Shown here one piece after another: positions 18,294 through 25,478 of a stretch of DNA of 43,821 bases. A program made the translations under genes and the position numbers. The DNA is from Candidatus Aenigmatarchaeota archaeon (lineage in GTDB: Archaea > Aenigmatarchaeota > Aenigmatarchaeia > GW2011-AR5 > JAHLMP01): positions 1-43,821 of the forward strand of contig JAHLMP010000007.1 in assembly GCA_018920315.1 (NCBI GenBank). The letters are read 5' to 3'. Below the pieces are notes generated by a model, which did no database searches, had not been told where the DNA came from, and saw only the letters and a program-made list of their open reading frames with translations. Positions within the stretch are counted from its first letter, which is position 1. Every line of letters begins with the position of its first letter.

Positions 18294-19196
18294 TTATTTT
18301 AAAATACAAATATTAAGTCTATTTGCAAGCTCAACAACTTTGTCATACTCCTCCGTTGTTATCCTTCTATTTATTTCTTCATAATTATAAGACTCGAAAG
18401 TTGGATAATATTGATCCATTATATTAACTATACATCTTTCTTTAAGATTTCTCGCAATCCATTTTATGATTTTGTGAGAGCAGCATCCTATATGATTTGG
18501 AAGAATTAGATGTCTTATACAAAGGTCTCCTTTAGCTAATTTCAAATTTCTTGTAACAACTTCAAAATATTTTTCTACTTTTGATAAGCTTCTTGCACAA
18601 CTATTGTTTCCGTATTTAAAATCTGGTAGAAAAAGATCTACAACCTCATTAAGTATCTCCATTGCTTTTCTACTCATATAGAAATTTGAATTCCAAACTA
18701 TGGGAATGTTGATCTTTAATTCTCTTAGATTTTTTAATATCTCCAAAATAAATGGTAAGTAAGGTGTTGGCTCACCTCCAACAAAATTTACATTCTTAGC
18801 TCCTTCACGAAATCTATTTCTTATTATTATTGCTAGCTCTCTTGGAGAGATCTCAATTCCTTCCTCAATCCAATTAGAAATCGCCCAATTTTGGCAATAA
18901 ACGCAATGAAAATTACAACCCATGAAGAATATAGTATGAGAAGGCACAAGAAAGCTCTCTTCTCCATAATGAAGAAATTCTGAAGATATCATAATCTTAT
19001 TTGGGGCTCTACAAAATCCTTTTGTTTTATTTCTATCTATTTTGCATTTTCTTTCACAAAGCTCGCATGAGCTAAGAATTTCTTTCGCCTCTTCTAATAA
19101 TTTTTCTAATTCTGCTGAGAAAAATTTTGGGTTCTTTTTATGTCTTAATATTGAGATATAGTTTTCTATATTCTTTTCTATGCAATATTCTATCAT
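18294..19196 (-). CDS. Radical SAM protein, PflX / COG1313-like
   Basis: A 300-residue radical SAM enzyme. It has an N-terminal cysteine cluster CELCERKCKID...GFC (C44, C47, C51, C62), then the SAM-cluster motif CNFHCVYC (C94, C98, C101). NFVGGEPTPYLPF is the GGE-type SAM-contact loop, followed by VWNSNFY and LPDFKYGN. This is typical of PflX-type proteins, whose substrate is unknown. It is distinct from NrdG, which lacks the first cluster, so it is probably not the dedicated activase of the nrdD product encoded at 21897. Confidence 0.85.
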   Translation of the reverse strand: MIEYCIEKNIENYISILRHKKNPKFFSAELEKLLEEAKEILSSCELCERKCKIDRNKTKGFCRAPNKIMISSEFLHYGEESFLVPSHTIFFMGCNFHCVYCQNWAISNWIEEGIEISPRELAIIIRNRFREGAKNVNFVGGEPTPYLPFILEILKNLRELKINIPIVWNSNFYMSRKAMEILNEVVDLFLPDFKYGNNSCARSLSKVEKYFEVVTRNLKLAKGDLCIRHLILPNHIGCCSHKIIKWIARNLKERCIVNIMDQYYPTFESYNYEEINRRITTEEYDKVVELANRLNICILK

Positions 19197-19316
19197 AAAT
19201 AAATTAAGGTTTGATTAAATAATATTATATTTCGCTGTAAAATTCGAATTAAAAAATCTTTAAAAGTTTAACTCCTAATTGAGAATAAAAGACTTCAAGA
19301 ATTTCAGCAAATAAAT

Positions 19317-19326
19317 AGGAGGTGAG
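19317..19326 (+). promoter_or_regulatory. Strong ribosome-binding site of alba
   Basis: AGGAGGTGAG, an extended anti-16S match, ends 4 nt before the GTG at 19331. It overlaps the more upstream GTG at 19322 and so argues for the downstream start. Confidence 0.6.
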
Positions 19327-19330
19327 AAAT

Positions 19331-19606
19331 GTGGTAGAAAAAGGAGACAACACTATTTTAGTTGGAAAGAAGCCACCAATGGCTTATGTATTAGCAGCGA
19401 TAACGCAGTTTAGCGATGGACAGGAGGAGATTCACATAAAAGCTAGAGGAAGATGTATAAGCAATGCTGTAGACGTTTCGCAAATAATAAAAAACAAGTT
19501 TATTAAGGATGTAAAAATAGCGAAGGTAGAAATAGGAACAGAAACTATAGAATCTGAAGGAAAGCAGATGAATGTTTCAACGATTGATATAACATTGAAG
19601 AAATAA
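19331..19606 (+). CDS. alba: Chromatin/RNA-binding protein Alba
   Basis: A small basic Alba-family protein that coats DNA and RNA as a dimer. It shows GDNTILVGKKPPMAYVLAAI with the nucleic-acid-binding lysines, EIHIKARGRCISNAVDVSQIIKNKF and the C-terminal hairpin VSTIDITLKK. With the GTG start at 19331 it is 91 residues, the normal length. A GTG at 19322 adds three residues but overlaps the ribosome site. A strong Shine-Dalgarno fits an abundant protein. A T-rich terminator follows. Confidence 0.93.
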   Translation: MVEKGDNTILVGKKPPMAYVLAAITQFSDGQEEIHIKARGRCISNAVDVSQIIKNKFIKDVKIAKVEIGTETIESEGKQMNVSTIDITLKK

Positions 19607-19631
19607 TTGGTGGCTACAAATAATTTGAGAG

Positions 19632-19650
19632 ATTTTTCTTTTTTGTTTTT
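19632..19650 (+). terminator. T-rich terminator after alba
   Basis: The run of T residues (TTTTTCTTTTTTGTTTTT) starts about 26 nt after the alba stop, a typical archaeal oligo-T termination signal. Confidence 0.5.
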
Positions 19651-19691
19651 ACAATTTTATTTCTTTTGATAAATAGTGTTATAAGCTTATA

Positions 19692-19726
19692 AAAATTGCC
19701 AAGAAAGGGTCAAAATTGCTAAGAAA
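19692..19726 (+). repeat. Tandem 15-bp near-repeat with downstream palindrome
   Basis: AAAATTGCCAAGAAA at 19692 recurs as AAAATTGCTAAGAAA at 19712, a 20-bp period. The second copy runs into a perfect inverted repeat, CTAAGAA-ATA-TTCTTAG (19719-19735), 4 nt from the infB stop. Possible hairpin terminator for infB or a protein-binding site; undetermined. Confidence 0.4.
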
Positions 19727-19738
19727 TATTCTTAGGAA

Positions 19739-21472
19739 TTATAGTTTCTTTATTTCTTTTATTTCTTCTAATAGCTTTTTCTCTTCCTCGCTTAGAATAT
19801 TTTCATATTTCTTTAATGTTGCATAACTATTTTCATCTATATTTGAAAATAATATATCATTTTCAAAAATATTTCTACCGACAACAGCATTGGTAATAGA
19901 GATTGCAACCTTCATACCTTTGGTTGCAATTGATAAATTAACGCCTTTATCTTGTATCTCTTTTATTTTTCCTAATTCTATTATTTTTTTATCCTCTACT
20001 TTAAACAAATCATAATCACCTTTTATTCTTCCTTCTAATATCTCGCAGCCGACTATTGCTGGCTTGCTTGCTCTAAAAATATATCCTGGAATTATTCTTA
20101 TCTTTGCGGGAAAAACAACATTTTCTAGCTCTTTTTCTAAAAGTTCTTTTTTCTTTTCTTCTTTCCATTTCATATAATTTTCAAAAAGTTCGTAGATTAT
20201 ATCTGAGCTTATAATTTTCACTCCATTCTCTTTTGCTATTTTATTTATTTCTTCACTACTCTTTATATTGAAAGCAATAATAACTCTTAGAAAAATGTCT
20301 GAGTTTATACTTGCTTCTAAGATATCTTCTTTTGTAACCTCCCCTATATCACAATATTTAATCTTGAAATCTTTGAAAATATTTTTCAAGGCATCGAGCG
20401 CTCCCAATGTGTCTGCCTTTAGAATCATTCCTTCCTCTTTTTTAATAGTAAAATCTTGTGAGTATTTCTTTTCTAAATCTTTTGCAATAAGTTCAGCTTT
20501 TCTAATATCTTTTGTCAAAAAGAATTCAAATCCTGCTATTATATCTTCTGTGTCTTGAACCAATAATTTTACTCCATAAGAAGCTTCTATAAAATTTACA
20601 TTCTCAAATGTTTTCTCTACTCTTATGTCTTGGATTTGTTTTGGAATTAAAATCGCTCTTATCTTTGTTATCTTTGCTTTTTTACCAAATGTCACTAAAT
20701 AATCTCCAACTTCTATTTTTCCATCTATTAATATCGCGTCTATTGTCTTTCCTAATCCTTTAACATCCTTTATTTCTAATATGACCCCACAAGAATTTTC
20801 AGTTTTTAACAAAAATCTTTTTAGAAATTTTTCAGACAAACCGGCAAGAATATATAGAAGTTCTGGAATACCTTCGCCGGTTTTAGCACTTATAGGCACT
20901 GCCGCTATTTCTTTTGTGAAGTCGCTTACCCTATCGAATCTTTCACCCTTAAGGTTAAATTTTTCTAACTCGCTTATTATTTCATAGAATCTTTTTTCAA
21001 ATTCTATTTTCACGTTCTCATTTTGATAATTATAATTTTCCAAAAAGCTTTGGGAAATTGACTTCCAACCATGAAATTTATCAATTTTATTTACCGCGAG
21101 CACAAAAGGTGTTTTACTTTCTCTCAAAAGCTCGATACATTCTTTTGTTTGTTGCATAAAACCTTCTAAAATATCAACAACAAGTATAGCTATATCTGCA
21201 ATCTTACAACTTCGCTCGCGCATGCATTTGAATGCTTCATGCCCTGGGGTGTCGATAAACAACAAACCTGGAATGGAAGACTCAAAACTTCTAAATTTTT
21301 TGCTTATACTCTTTATCAAACTCATTGGAACAAATGTAGAGCCTATCGATTGTGTTATCTGTCCAGCTTCTTTGTCTGCTACTCTCGTATTTCTAATTCT
21401 GTCTAATAATGTTGTTTTTCCATGGTCTATATGACCCATTACTGTGATTATGGGCGATCTGTACATAAACAA
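19739..21472 (-). CDS. infB: Translation initiation factor aIF5B
   Basis: A GTPase that joins ribosomal subunits and checks initiator tRNA. Visible elements are G1 GHIDHGKTT (13-21), G3 DTPGHEAF, G4 NKID (about 127-130) and SAKTGEG. Beta-barrel domain II, alpha/beta domain III (AIIIFNIKSSEEI-type region) and the C-terminal barrel with FRASKPAIVGCEILEG follow. At 577 residues it is near the archaeal norm of ~600 and has no intein. ATG 21466 is an alternative start. It is the neighbour of the split initiator tRNA genes, its functional ligand. Confidence 0.95.
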   Translation of the reverse strand: MFMYRSPIITVMGHIDHGKTTLLDRIRNTRVADKEAGQITQSIGSTFVPMSLIKSISKKFRSFESSIPGLLFIDTPGHEAFKCMRERSCKIADIAILVVDILEGFMQQTKECIELLRESKTPFVLAVNKIDKFHGWKSISQSFLENYNYQNENVKIEFEKRFYEIISELEKFNLKGERFDRVSDFTKEIAAVPISAKTGEGIPELLYILAGLSEKFLKRFLLKTENSCGVILEIKDVKGLGKTIDAILIDGKIEVGDYLVTFGKKAKITKIRAILIPKQIQDIRVEKTFENVNFIEASYGVKLLVQDTEDIIAGFEFFLTKDIRKAELIAKDLEKKYSQDFTIKKEEGMILKADTLGALDALKNIFKDFKIKYCDIGEVTKEDILEASINSDIFLRVIIAFNIKSSEEINKIAKENGVKIISSDIIYELFENYMKWKEEKKKELLEKELENVVFPAKIRIIPGYIFRASKPAIVGCEILEGRIKGDYDLFKVEDKKIIELGKIKEIQDKGVNLSIATKGMKVAISITNAVVGRNIFENDILFSNIDENSYATLKKYENILSEEEKKLLEEIKEIKKL

Positions 21473-21541
21473 AAAATTGTAATATAGAATTAAAAATTAA
21501 TAGAAATGAAAAATGCGACTCTACAAAATTTGTAGAAAAAG

Positions 21542-21593
21542 TAGCGGGGGGTGGATTTGAACCACCGACCTCCGGGTTTCTAACGAGTCCGCC
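21542..21593 (-). tRNA. Split initiator tRNA-Met, 3' half gene with leader
   Basis: Read on the minus strand, a 16-nt leader GGCGGACTCGTTAGAA (21593-21578) precedes tRNA positions 38-73 (21577-21542). These are A38, CCCGG (anticodon-stem 3' strand), AGGTC variable loop, GGTGG-TTCAAAT-CCACC T arm, CCCCGCT acceptor strand and discriminator A; CCA is not encoded. The 5' anticodon-stem strand CCGGG is missing upstream, so this is not a complete tRNA. The leader pairs with the trailer of the 5' half at 21675, and GA-A/A-ACC gives a 3-nt AA|A bulge for the splicing endonuclease. A TATA-like TTTTAATTATA lies about 22-24 nt before the leader. Confidence 0.85.
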
Positions 21594-21674
21594 TAATTAA
21601 TGCTTTATCTATAATTAAAATGAAAGATTTAAATATGATATAAGAGACTAATTAATAATAGCACTCTTAGGCAT

Positions 21675-21747
21675 AGCGGGGTAGAAAGCTTTTTTAGCTT
21701 GCCTAAAGCAGCCTGGAGTGCTCGCCGGGCCCATAGCGTGGTCCGCC
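21675..21747 (+). tRNA. Split initiator tRNA-Met(CAT), 5' half gene with trailer and D-arm intron
   Basis: It encodes AGCGGGG (acceptor strand, perfect match to CCCCGCT of the 3' half), TA, then after removal of a 22-nt intron the D arm GAGC-AGCCTGGAGT-GCTC, G26, CCGGG and CCCATA (32-37, anticodon CAT at 21732-21734). The trailer GCGTGGTCCGCC (21736-21747) is complementary to the 3'-half leader (GTCCGCC/GGCGGAC plus further pairs). Joined product: 75 nt, with A1:U72, three G:C pairs at 29-31/39-41 and C33, hallmarks of initiator tRNA. The A37|G cut falls in a 3-nt bulge TA|G. A T-rich tract follows the trailer. Confidence 0.87.
21685..21706 (+). other. 22-nt BHB intron within the 5' tRNA half, between positions 10 and 11
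   Basis: Excising AAAGC...CCTAA restores a four-pair D stem (GAGC/GCTC). Its fold is a bulge-helix-bulge: outer hairpin AAGCT/AGCTT closing a TTTTT loop, central 4-bp helix GGGT/GCCT (two wobbles), and 3-nt bulges AG|A and AA|A with symmetric cuts. The exon-side outer helix is weak, as in relaxed noncanonical archaeal introns. Confidence 0.75.
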
Positions 21748-21896
21748 ATTTTCTTTTTTATTTTACTATGTTCATTTTAACCTATTTTTATACATTTAGC
21801 TATTTTTATCTGAAATAAAATGTTAAGCGAAGAGAATAGAAATAACTATAATAATACTTATTCTTGAGAACTTTCAAAGATTATTACCTAAATCTT
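21748..21896. other. Spacer after the 5' tRNA half
   Basis: An AT-rich gap with a T-rich tract (21749-21765), likely the terminator of the 5' tRNA half. The rest shows no gene, repeat or RNA fold that I can support. Confidence 0.4.
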
Positions 21897-24014
21897 CTAT
21901 TGAATATTTGAAATTTTATAAGTTTTCCTAAGTTTAAACTCTTCTTTTTTTCCAACATTCCATTGGCTAACTGGCCTAAAGTAACCAACAATTCTAGAAT
22001 AAACCTCTGTTTGAGAATTACATTGAGGACAAGTTTGATGTTCTCCAGCTATATAACCATGATTTGGGCAAATACTAAATGTTGGTGTTATTGTAAAGTA
22101 AGGTAAACGATAATTTTCACATATCTTTTTAACTAAATTCTTCACAACTTTCTCGTTTTCTATCCTCTCACCGACAAATATATGAAGCACTGTGCCACCG
22201 GTATATTTTGATTGAAGTTCATCTTGATGCTCAAGGGCTTCAAATATATCGTCTGTATAATTAACAGGAAGATGTGTTGAATTTGTATAAAATGGCTCGG
22301 CTCCTTTTTTATATTCTTCTTCATTTGCACATATTATGTCATGATACTTCATTTTATCTATCTTTGCTAACCTATAGCTAGTTCCCTCGCCTGGAGTTGC
22401 TTCAAGATTATAATTGTTTCCTGTTTCTTCTTGAAATTCGATAATCTTCTCTCTCATAAAATCTAAAACTTTTAGTGCAAATTTTTTGCCTTCTGGGTGA
22501 GCGATGTTCACGCCTAAAAAATTCAAACATGCTTCATTCATTCCTATGATCCCAATAGTTGCAAAATGGTTCTTCCAATATTCTCCAAATCTTTCTTCGA
22601 CTTTTCTCAAATAGAACTTTGAATATGGATAAAGATCCTTTGCTGTTAATCTTTCTAACATTTTTCTTTTTATTTCCAAACTATTCTTTGCTAATGTCAT
22701 AAGTTTTTCTAACCTTTCAAAAAATTCTTTATCATCCTTAGAAAGATATCCTATTCTTGGCATGTTTATTGTAACTACTCCAACTGAGCCTGTTAATGGA
22801 TTCGCACCGAAGAAACCTCCACCCTTCTTATACAATTCGCGTAAATCCAATCTTAACCTGCAACACATGCTCCTCGCATCTTCTGGACGCATATCAGAAT
22901 TTATGAAATTTGCAAAATATGGAATTCCATACTTGGCTGTAACCTTCCATAGAATTTCCAAGTTGCCATTGTTGTTTTTCCAAAAATCTCTTGTAATGTT
23001 ATAAGTTGGAATCGGAAATGTGAATATTCTTCCTTTTGCATCGCCTTCCATCATAACCTCAAGAAATGCTCTATTGAATATATCTATTTCCTCTTGGAAA
23101 TCGCTATAAACCTCTTTTTGGGGCACTCCTCCAATAATTACTGGTTGATTTGCAAAATAGCTCGGAGGTGTTAAATCAAGTGTTATATTAGTAAATGGTG
23201 TTTGAAATCCAACCCGAGTAGGAACATTCATATTAAATATAAACTCTTGCATAGCTTGTCTAACTTCTTTGTAGTTTAGATTATCGTATCTTATGAATGG
23301 AGCTAACAAAGTATCGAAGTTTGAAAAAGCAATAGCTCCTGCTGCTTCTCCTTGCATAGTGTAAAAGAAGTTTACCGCTTGGCCCAATGCTGCCCTAAAA
23401 TGTTTTGCTGGCTTGCTTTCTATCTTTCCGATAGCCCCTTTAAATCCTTCGACCAATAAATCGTAAAGATCCCAGCCAACACAATAGACAGAAAGCAATC
23501 CTAAATCATGGATGTGAAAATCTCCATTCCTGTATGCATCTCTTATCTCAGGAGGATATATTTTATTCAACCAATAAACCTTTGTTATCTCTGAAGATAC
23601 GTAATAATTTAGTCCTTGCAAGGAAAAGGTCATATTACTATTTTCATTTACTTGCCAATCTAATTTTTCTATATATTCGTCCATCAATTTAGTATTTGCC
23701 TTTTCTACAATTTCTCTAATCTCGCGATGTTGCTCTCTATATATTATATAAGCTTTAGCAACTCTAAACTCTCCTTCATCTACAAGTGTTTCTTCTACTA
23801 CGTCTTGTATCTCTTCGACGCTTATTATTTTTGTTGGGTCTTTCTTCTGAATCTCTTCTAGCTTTCTTACAACTTTATCAGAAATCTCCTTTGCTCTTTT
23901 TCCATCTTTTTCTCCTGTTGCTTCAAAGGCTTTTCTAATTGCTTCTGTAATTTTACTTTGATCAAAAGGAACAATTCTTCCGTCTCTTTTCTTGATTTTT
24001 TCTATCAATGGCAT
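21897..24014 (-). CDS. nrdD: Anaerobic (class III) ribonucleoside-triphosphate reductase
   Basis: A glycyl-radical enzyme making deoxyribonucleotides without oxygen. At 705 residues it contains an N-terminal ATP-cone (KIKKRDGRIVPFDQSKITEAI), the catalytic barrel with SMCCRLRLDLRELY and NPLTGSVGVVTINMPR, and the C-terminal zinc site CPNHGYIAGEHQTCPQC. The glycyl-radical region RIVGYFRPVSQWNVGKKEEF completes it. Needs a radical SAM activase (NrdG), not evident in this window. Implies an anaerobic lifestyle. Divergent from thpR. Confidence 0.95.
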   Translation of the reverse strand: MPLIEKIKKRDGRIVPFDQSKITEAIRKAFEATGEKDGKRAKEISDKVVRKLEEIQKKDPTKIISVEEIQDVVEETLVDEGEFRVAKAYIIYREQHREIREIVEKANTKLMDEYIEKLDWQVNENSNMTFSLQGLNYYVSSEITKVYWLNKIYPPEIRDAYRNGDFHIHDLGLLSVYCVGWDLYDLLVEGFKGAIGKIESKPAKHFRAALGQAVNFFYTMQGEAAGAIAFSNFDTLLAPFIRYDNLNYKEVRQAMQEFIFNMNVPTRVGFQTPFTNITLDLTPPSYFANQPVIIGGVPQKEVYSDFQEEIDIFNRAFLEVMMEGDAKGRIFTFPIPTYNITRDFWKNNNGNLEILWKVTAKYGIPYFANFINSDMRPEDARSMCCRLRLDLRELYKKGGGFFGANPLTGSVGVVTINMPRIGYLSKDDKEFFERLEKLMTLAKNSLEIKRKMLERLTAKDLYPYSKFYLRKVEERFGEYWKNHFATIGIIGMNEACLNFLGVNIAHPEGKKFALKVLDFMREKIIEFQEETGNNYNLEATPGEGTSYRLAKIDKMKYHDIICANEEEYKKGAEPFYTNSTHLPVNYTDDIFEALEHQDELQSKYTGGTVLHIFVGERIENEKVVKNLVKKICENYRLPYFTITPTFSICPNHGYIAGEHQTCPQCNSQTEVYSRIVGYFRPVSQWNVGKKEEFKLRKTYKISNIQ

Positions 24015-24147
24015 TAGAACACCTTGTAATTCTTTTCTACATGTAATGAAAATATTATTAATTGCTTTTTTAATTATTTTCTATGTTTTAGAATATTTCT
24101 CGAAAAATATCTTTTTGCTTAAATACGTTCGACGTAATATTAACTTT

Positions 24148-24669
24148 ATGAGATGTTTCGTAGCGATAGACATTCCTAATGAACTTGTAGAAAAGATTGA
24201 AAAGATTCAGAAAGAGATAGAGTCAAATAATATAAAGCTTGCAAAGGATTTTCATATAACATTGAAATTTTTAGGAGAATTAGAAGAAAATAAAATAAAC
24301 GAAATAGTAAGCGATTTGGAAAAAATAAAAGAAAATAGATTTGAAATTGAGATTAAAAATCTCGGTGCTTTTCCTAACGAAAAATATATAAGAGTTTTAT
24401 GGCTTGGTTGCAACTCTTCTAAGCTAATCGAATTAGCAAGAAAAGTAAGAAATTGTCTAAAAGATTTTGGAAACAAAGAGAAATTTACTCCTCATATAAC
24501 AATTGCAAGAATAAAAGGAAAGCTGCAAAATAATATTTATAATTTTATTTCGAAGTATAAGAATGTAGAAGTAGGAAAATTTGAGGTAAGAGAATTTAAA
24601 TTGAAAAGAAGTACCTTAACACCGGCTGGAGCGATATATAACGATTTACATATATTTAGAGTAGATTAA
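24148..24669 (+). CDS. thpR: RNA 2',3'-cyclic phosphodiesterase (2H family, ThpR)
   Basis: A 2H phosphoesterase that opens 2',3'-cyclic phosphate RNA ends and was historically called 2'-5' RNA ligase. About 173 residues, with the two catalytic HxT motifs HITLKF (about residue 36) and HITIAR (about 116). It has the usual start MRCFVAIDIP. A longer in-frame reading from 23992 overlaps the nrdD start and adds a hydrophobic stretch foreign to the family, so ATG 24148 is chosen. Relevant here because the archaeal splicing endonuclease leaves 2',3'-cyclic phosphate ends. First gene of a pair with the nucleotidyltransferase (5-nt gap). Confidence 0.92.
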   Translation: MRCFVAIDIPNELVEKIEKIQKEIESNNIKLAKDFHITLKFLGELEENKINEIVSDLEKIKENRFEIEIKNLGAFPNEKYIRVLWLGCNSSKLIELARKVRNCLKDFGNKEKFTPHITIARIKGKLQNNIYNFISKYKNVEVGKFEVREFKLKRSTLTPAGAIYNDLHIFRVD

Positions 24670-24674
24670 AGGTA

Positions 24675-25478
24675 ATGGAAATGAAAGAATTTAACAATTT
24701 GATAGAAGAGATTAAAAAAACTCAGGTTATAATAATGGCAGGAGGAAGTGCTAAGAGATTCGGATTTTCCCTTTATGATATGCCAAAAGCCCTGCTACAG
24801 TTAAATAGAAAGCCTCTGATAGATTGGTGTATTGAATACTATAGTTCTTGTGGGTTTGAAGATTTTATATTAATAACAAAACATCATCATGAGAAGATAG
24901 AAGAGCATATAAAAAGTAATAAAGAAAAATACGGAGAGTGTATTAGAATAAAATTTGTAATTGACCCTGAAGAAAATATGGGAAAAGGAAAATCGTTGGT
25001 AGCTGCATTGAACAAAATAGACACAAATAGAAGAGCTATTATATCTTATCCAGATGATATATTTATAGATAGCTCTATACCGATTTCTCTTCTTTTACAT
25101 CATATAAGTGGAGTTAAAAGATTAAATATCATCGCAACTATTTTATTTGTTTCTGGTACAAAATATCCATTTGGGGTTGGAGAGATTGATGAATTTGGAG
25201 TAGTTAAAAACTTTATCGAAAAACCTATTATAAATAAGTTCTCGTCAACAGGAACAATAGTTGTGGAGCCAGAGTTTTATAAAATATTAAAAGAATGTAT
25301 TGATATGAACGCTCCTTATCCCATAGAGTTCGAAAGTGTTGTACTTCCTAAAATAGCATCAATGGGCAAGCTTTACTCTATGGTCGTTTCTTCTGATGTT
25401 TGGATTCCAATAAATACTATTAAAGAATACGAGCTAGCAGAGAAAATATTTAAAGAAAAGAGGGGCGAGTTCTATTAA
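24675..25478 (+). CDS. Nucleotidyltransferase of the sugar-phosphate/NTP-transferase family
   Basis: A 267-residue Rossmann-like transferase. Its N-terminal signature IIMAGGSAKRFGF...MPKALLQLNRKPLIDW is the pyrophosphorylase nucleotide loop with its lysine. SYPDDIFIDSSIPISLL holds the metal-binding Asp, and GVGEIDEFGVVKNFIEKP is typical of sugar-1-phosphate nucleotidylyltransferases. It lacks a C-terminal left-handed beta-helix. The sugar is unknown; glucose-1-phosphate would fit the glucan genes but this is only inference. Its last 45 nt overlap the 3' end of the convergent flavoprotein gene. Confidence 0.8.
   Translation: MEMKEFNNLIEEIKKTQVIIMAGGSAKRFGFSLYDMPKALLQLNRKPLIDWCIEYYSSCGFEDFILITKHHHEKIEEHIKSNKEKYGECIRIKFVIDPEENMGKGKSLVAALNKIDTNRRAIISYPDDIFIDSSIPISLLLHHISGVKRLNIIATILFVSGTKYPFGVGEIDEFGVVKNFIEKPIINKFSSTGTIVVEPEFYKILKECIDMNAPYPIEFESVVLPKIASMGKLYSMVVSSDVWIPINTIKEYELAEKIFKEKRGEFY

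Noticed and set aside
18294-19196. Activase (NrdG) for the anaerobic ribonucleotide reductase
   Set aside because: The extra N-terminal Cys cluster and the sequence style fit PflX/COG1313 rather than NrdG.
21542-21593. A single complete tRNA gene on the minus strand
   Set aside because: Upstream of the T arm the 5' anticodon-stem strand and D arm are absent. AT-rich promoter-like sequence follows at once, so only the 3' half is present.
21675-21747. tRNA pseudogene remnant
   Set aside because: All pieces pair perfectly with the 3' half, and the leader/trailer complementarity and splice bulges would not be kept in a decaying gene.
23992-24147. N-terminal hydrophobic extension of the ThpR protein
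   Set aside because: It overlaps the nrdD start, is not family-like, and MRCFVAIDIP at 24148 is the standard start.
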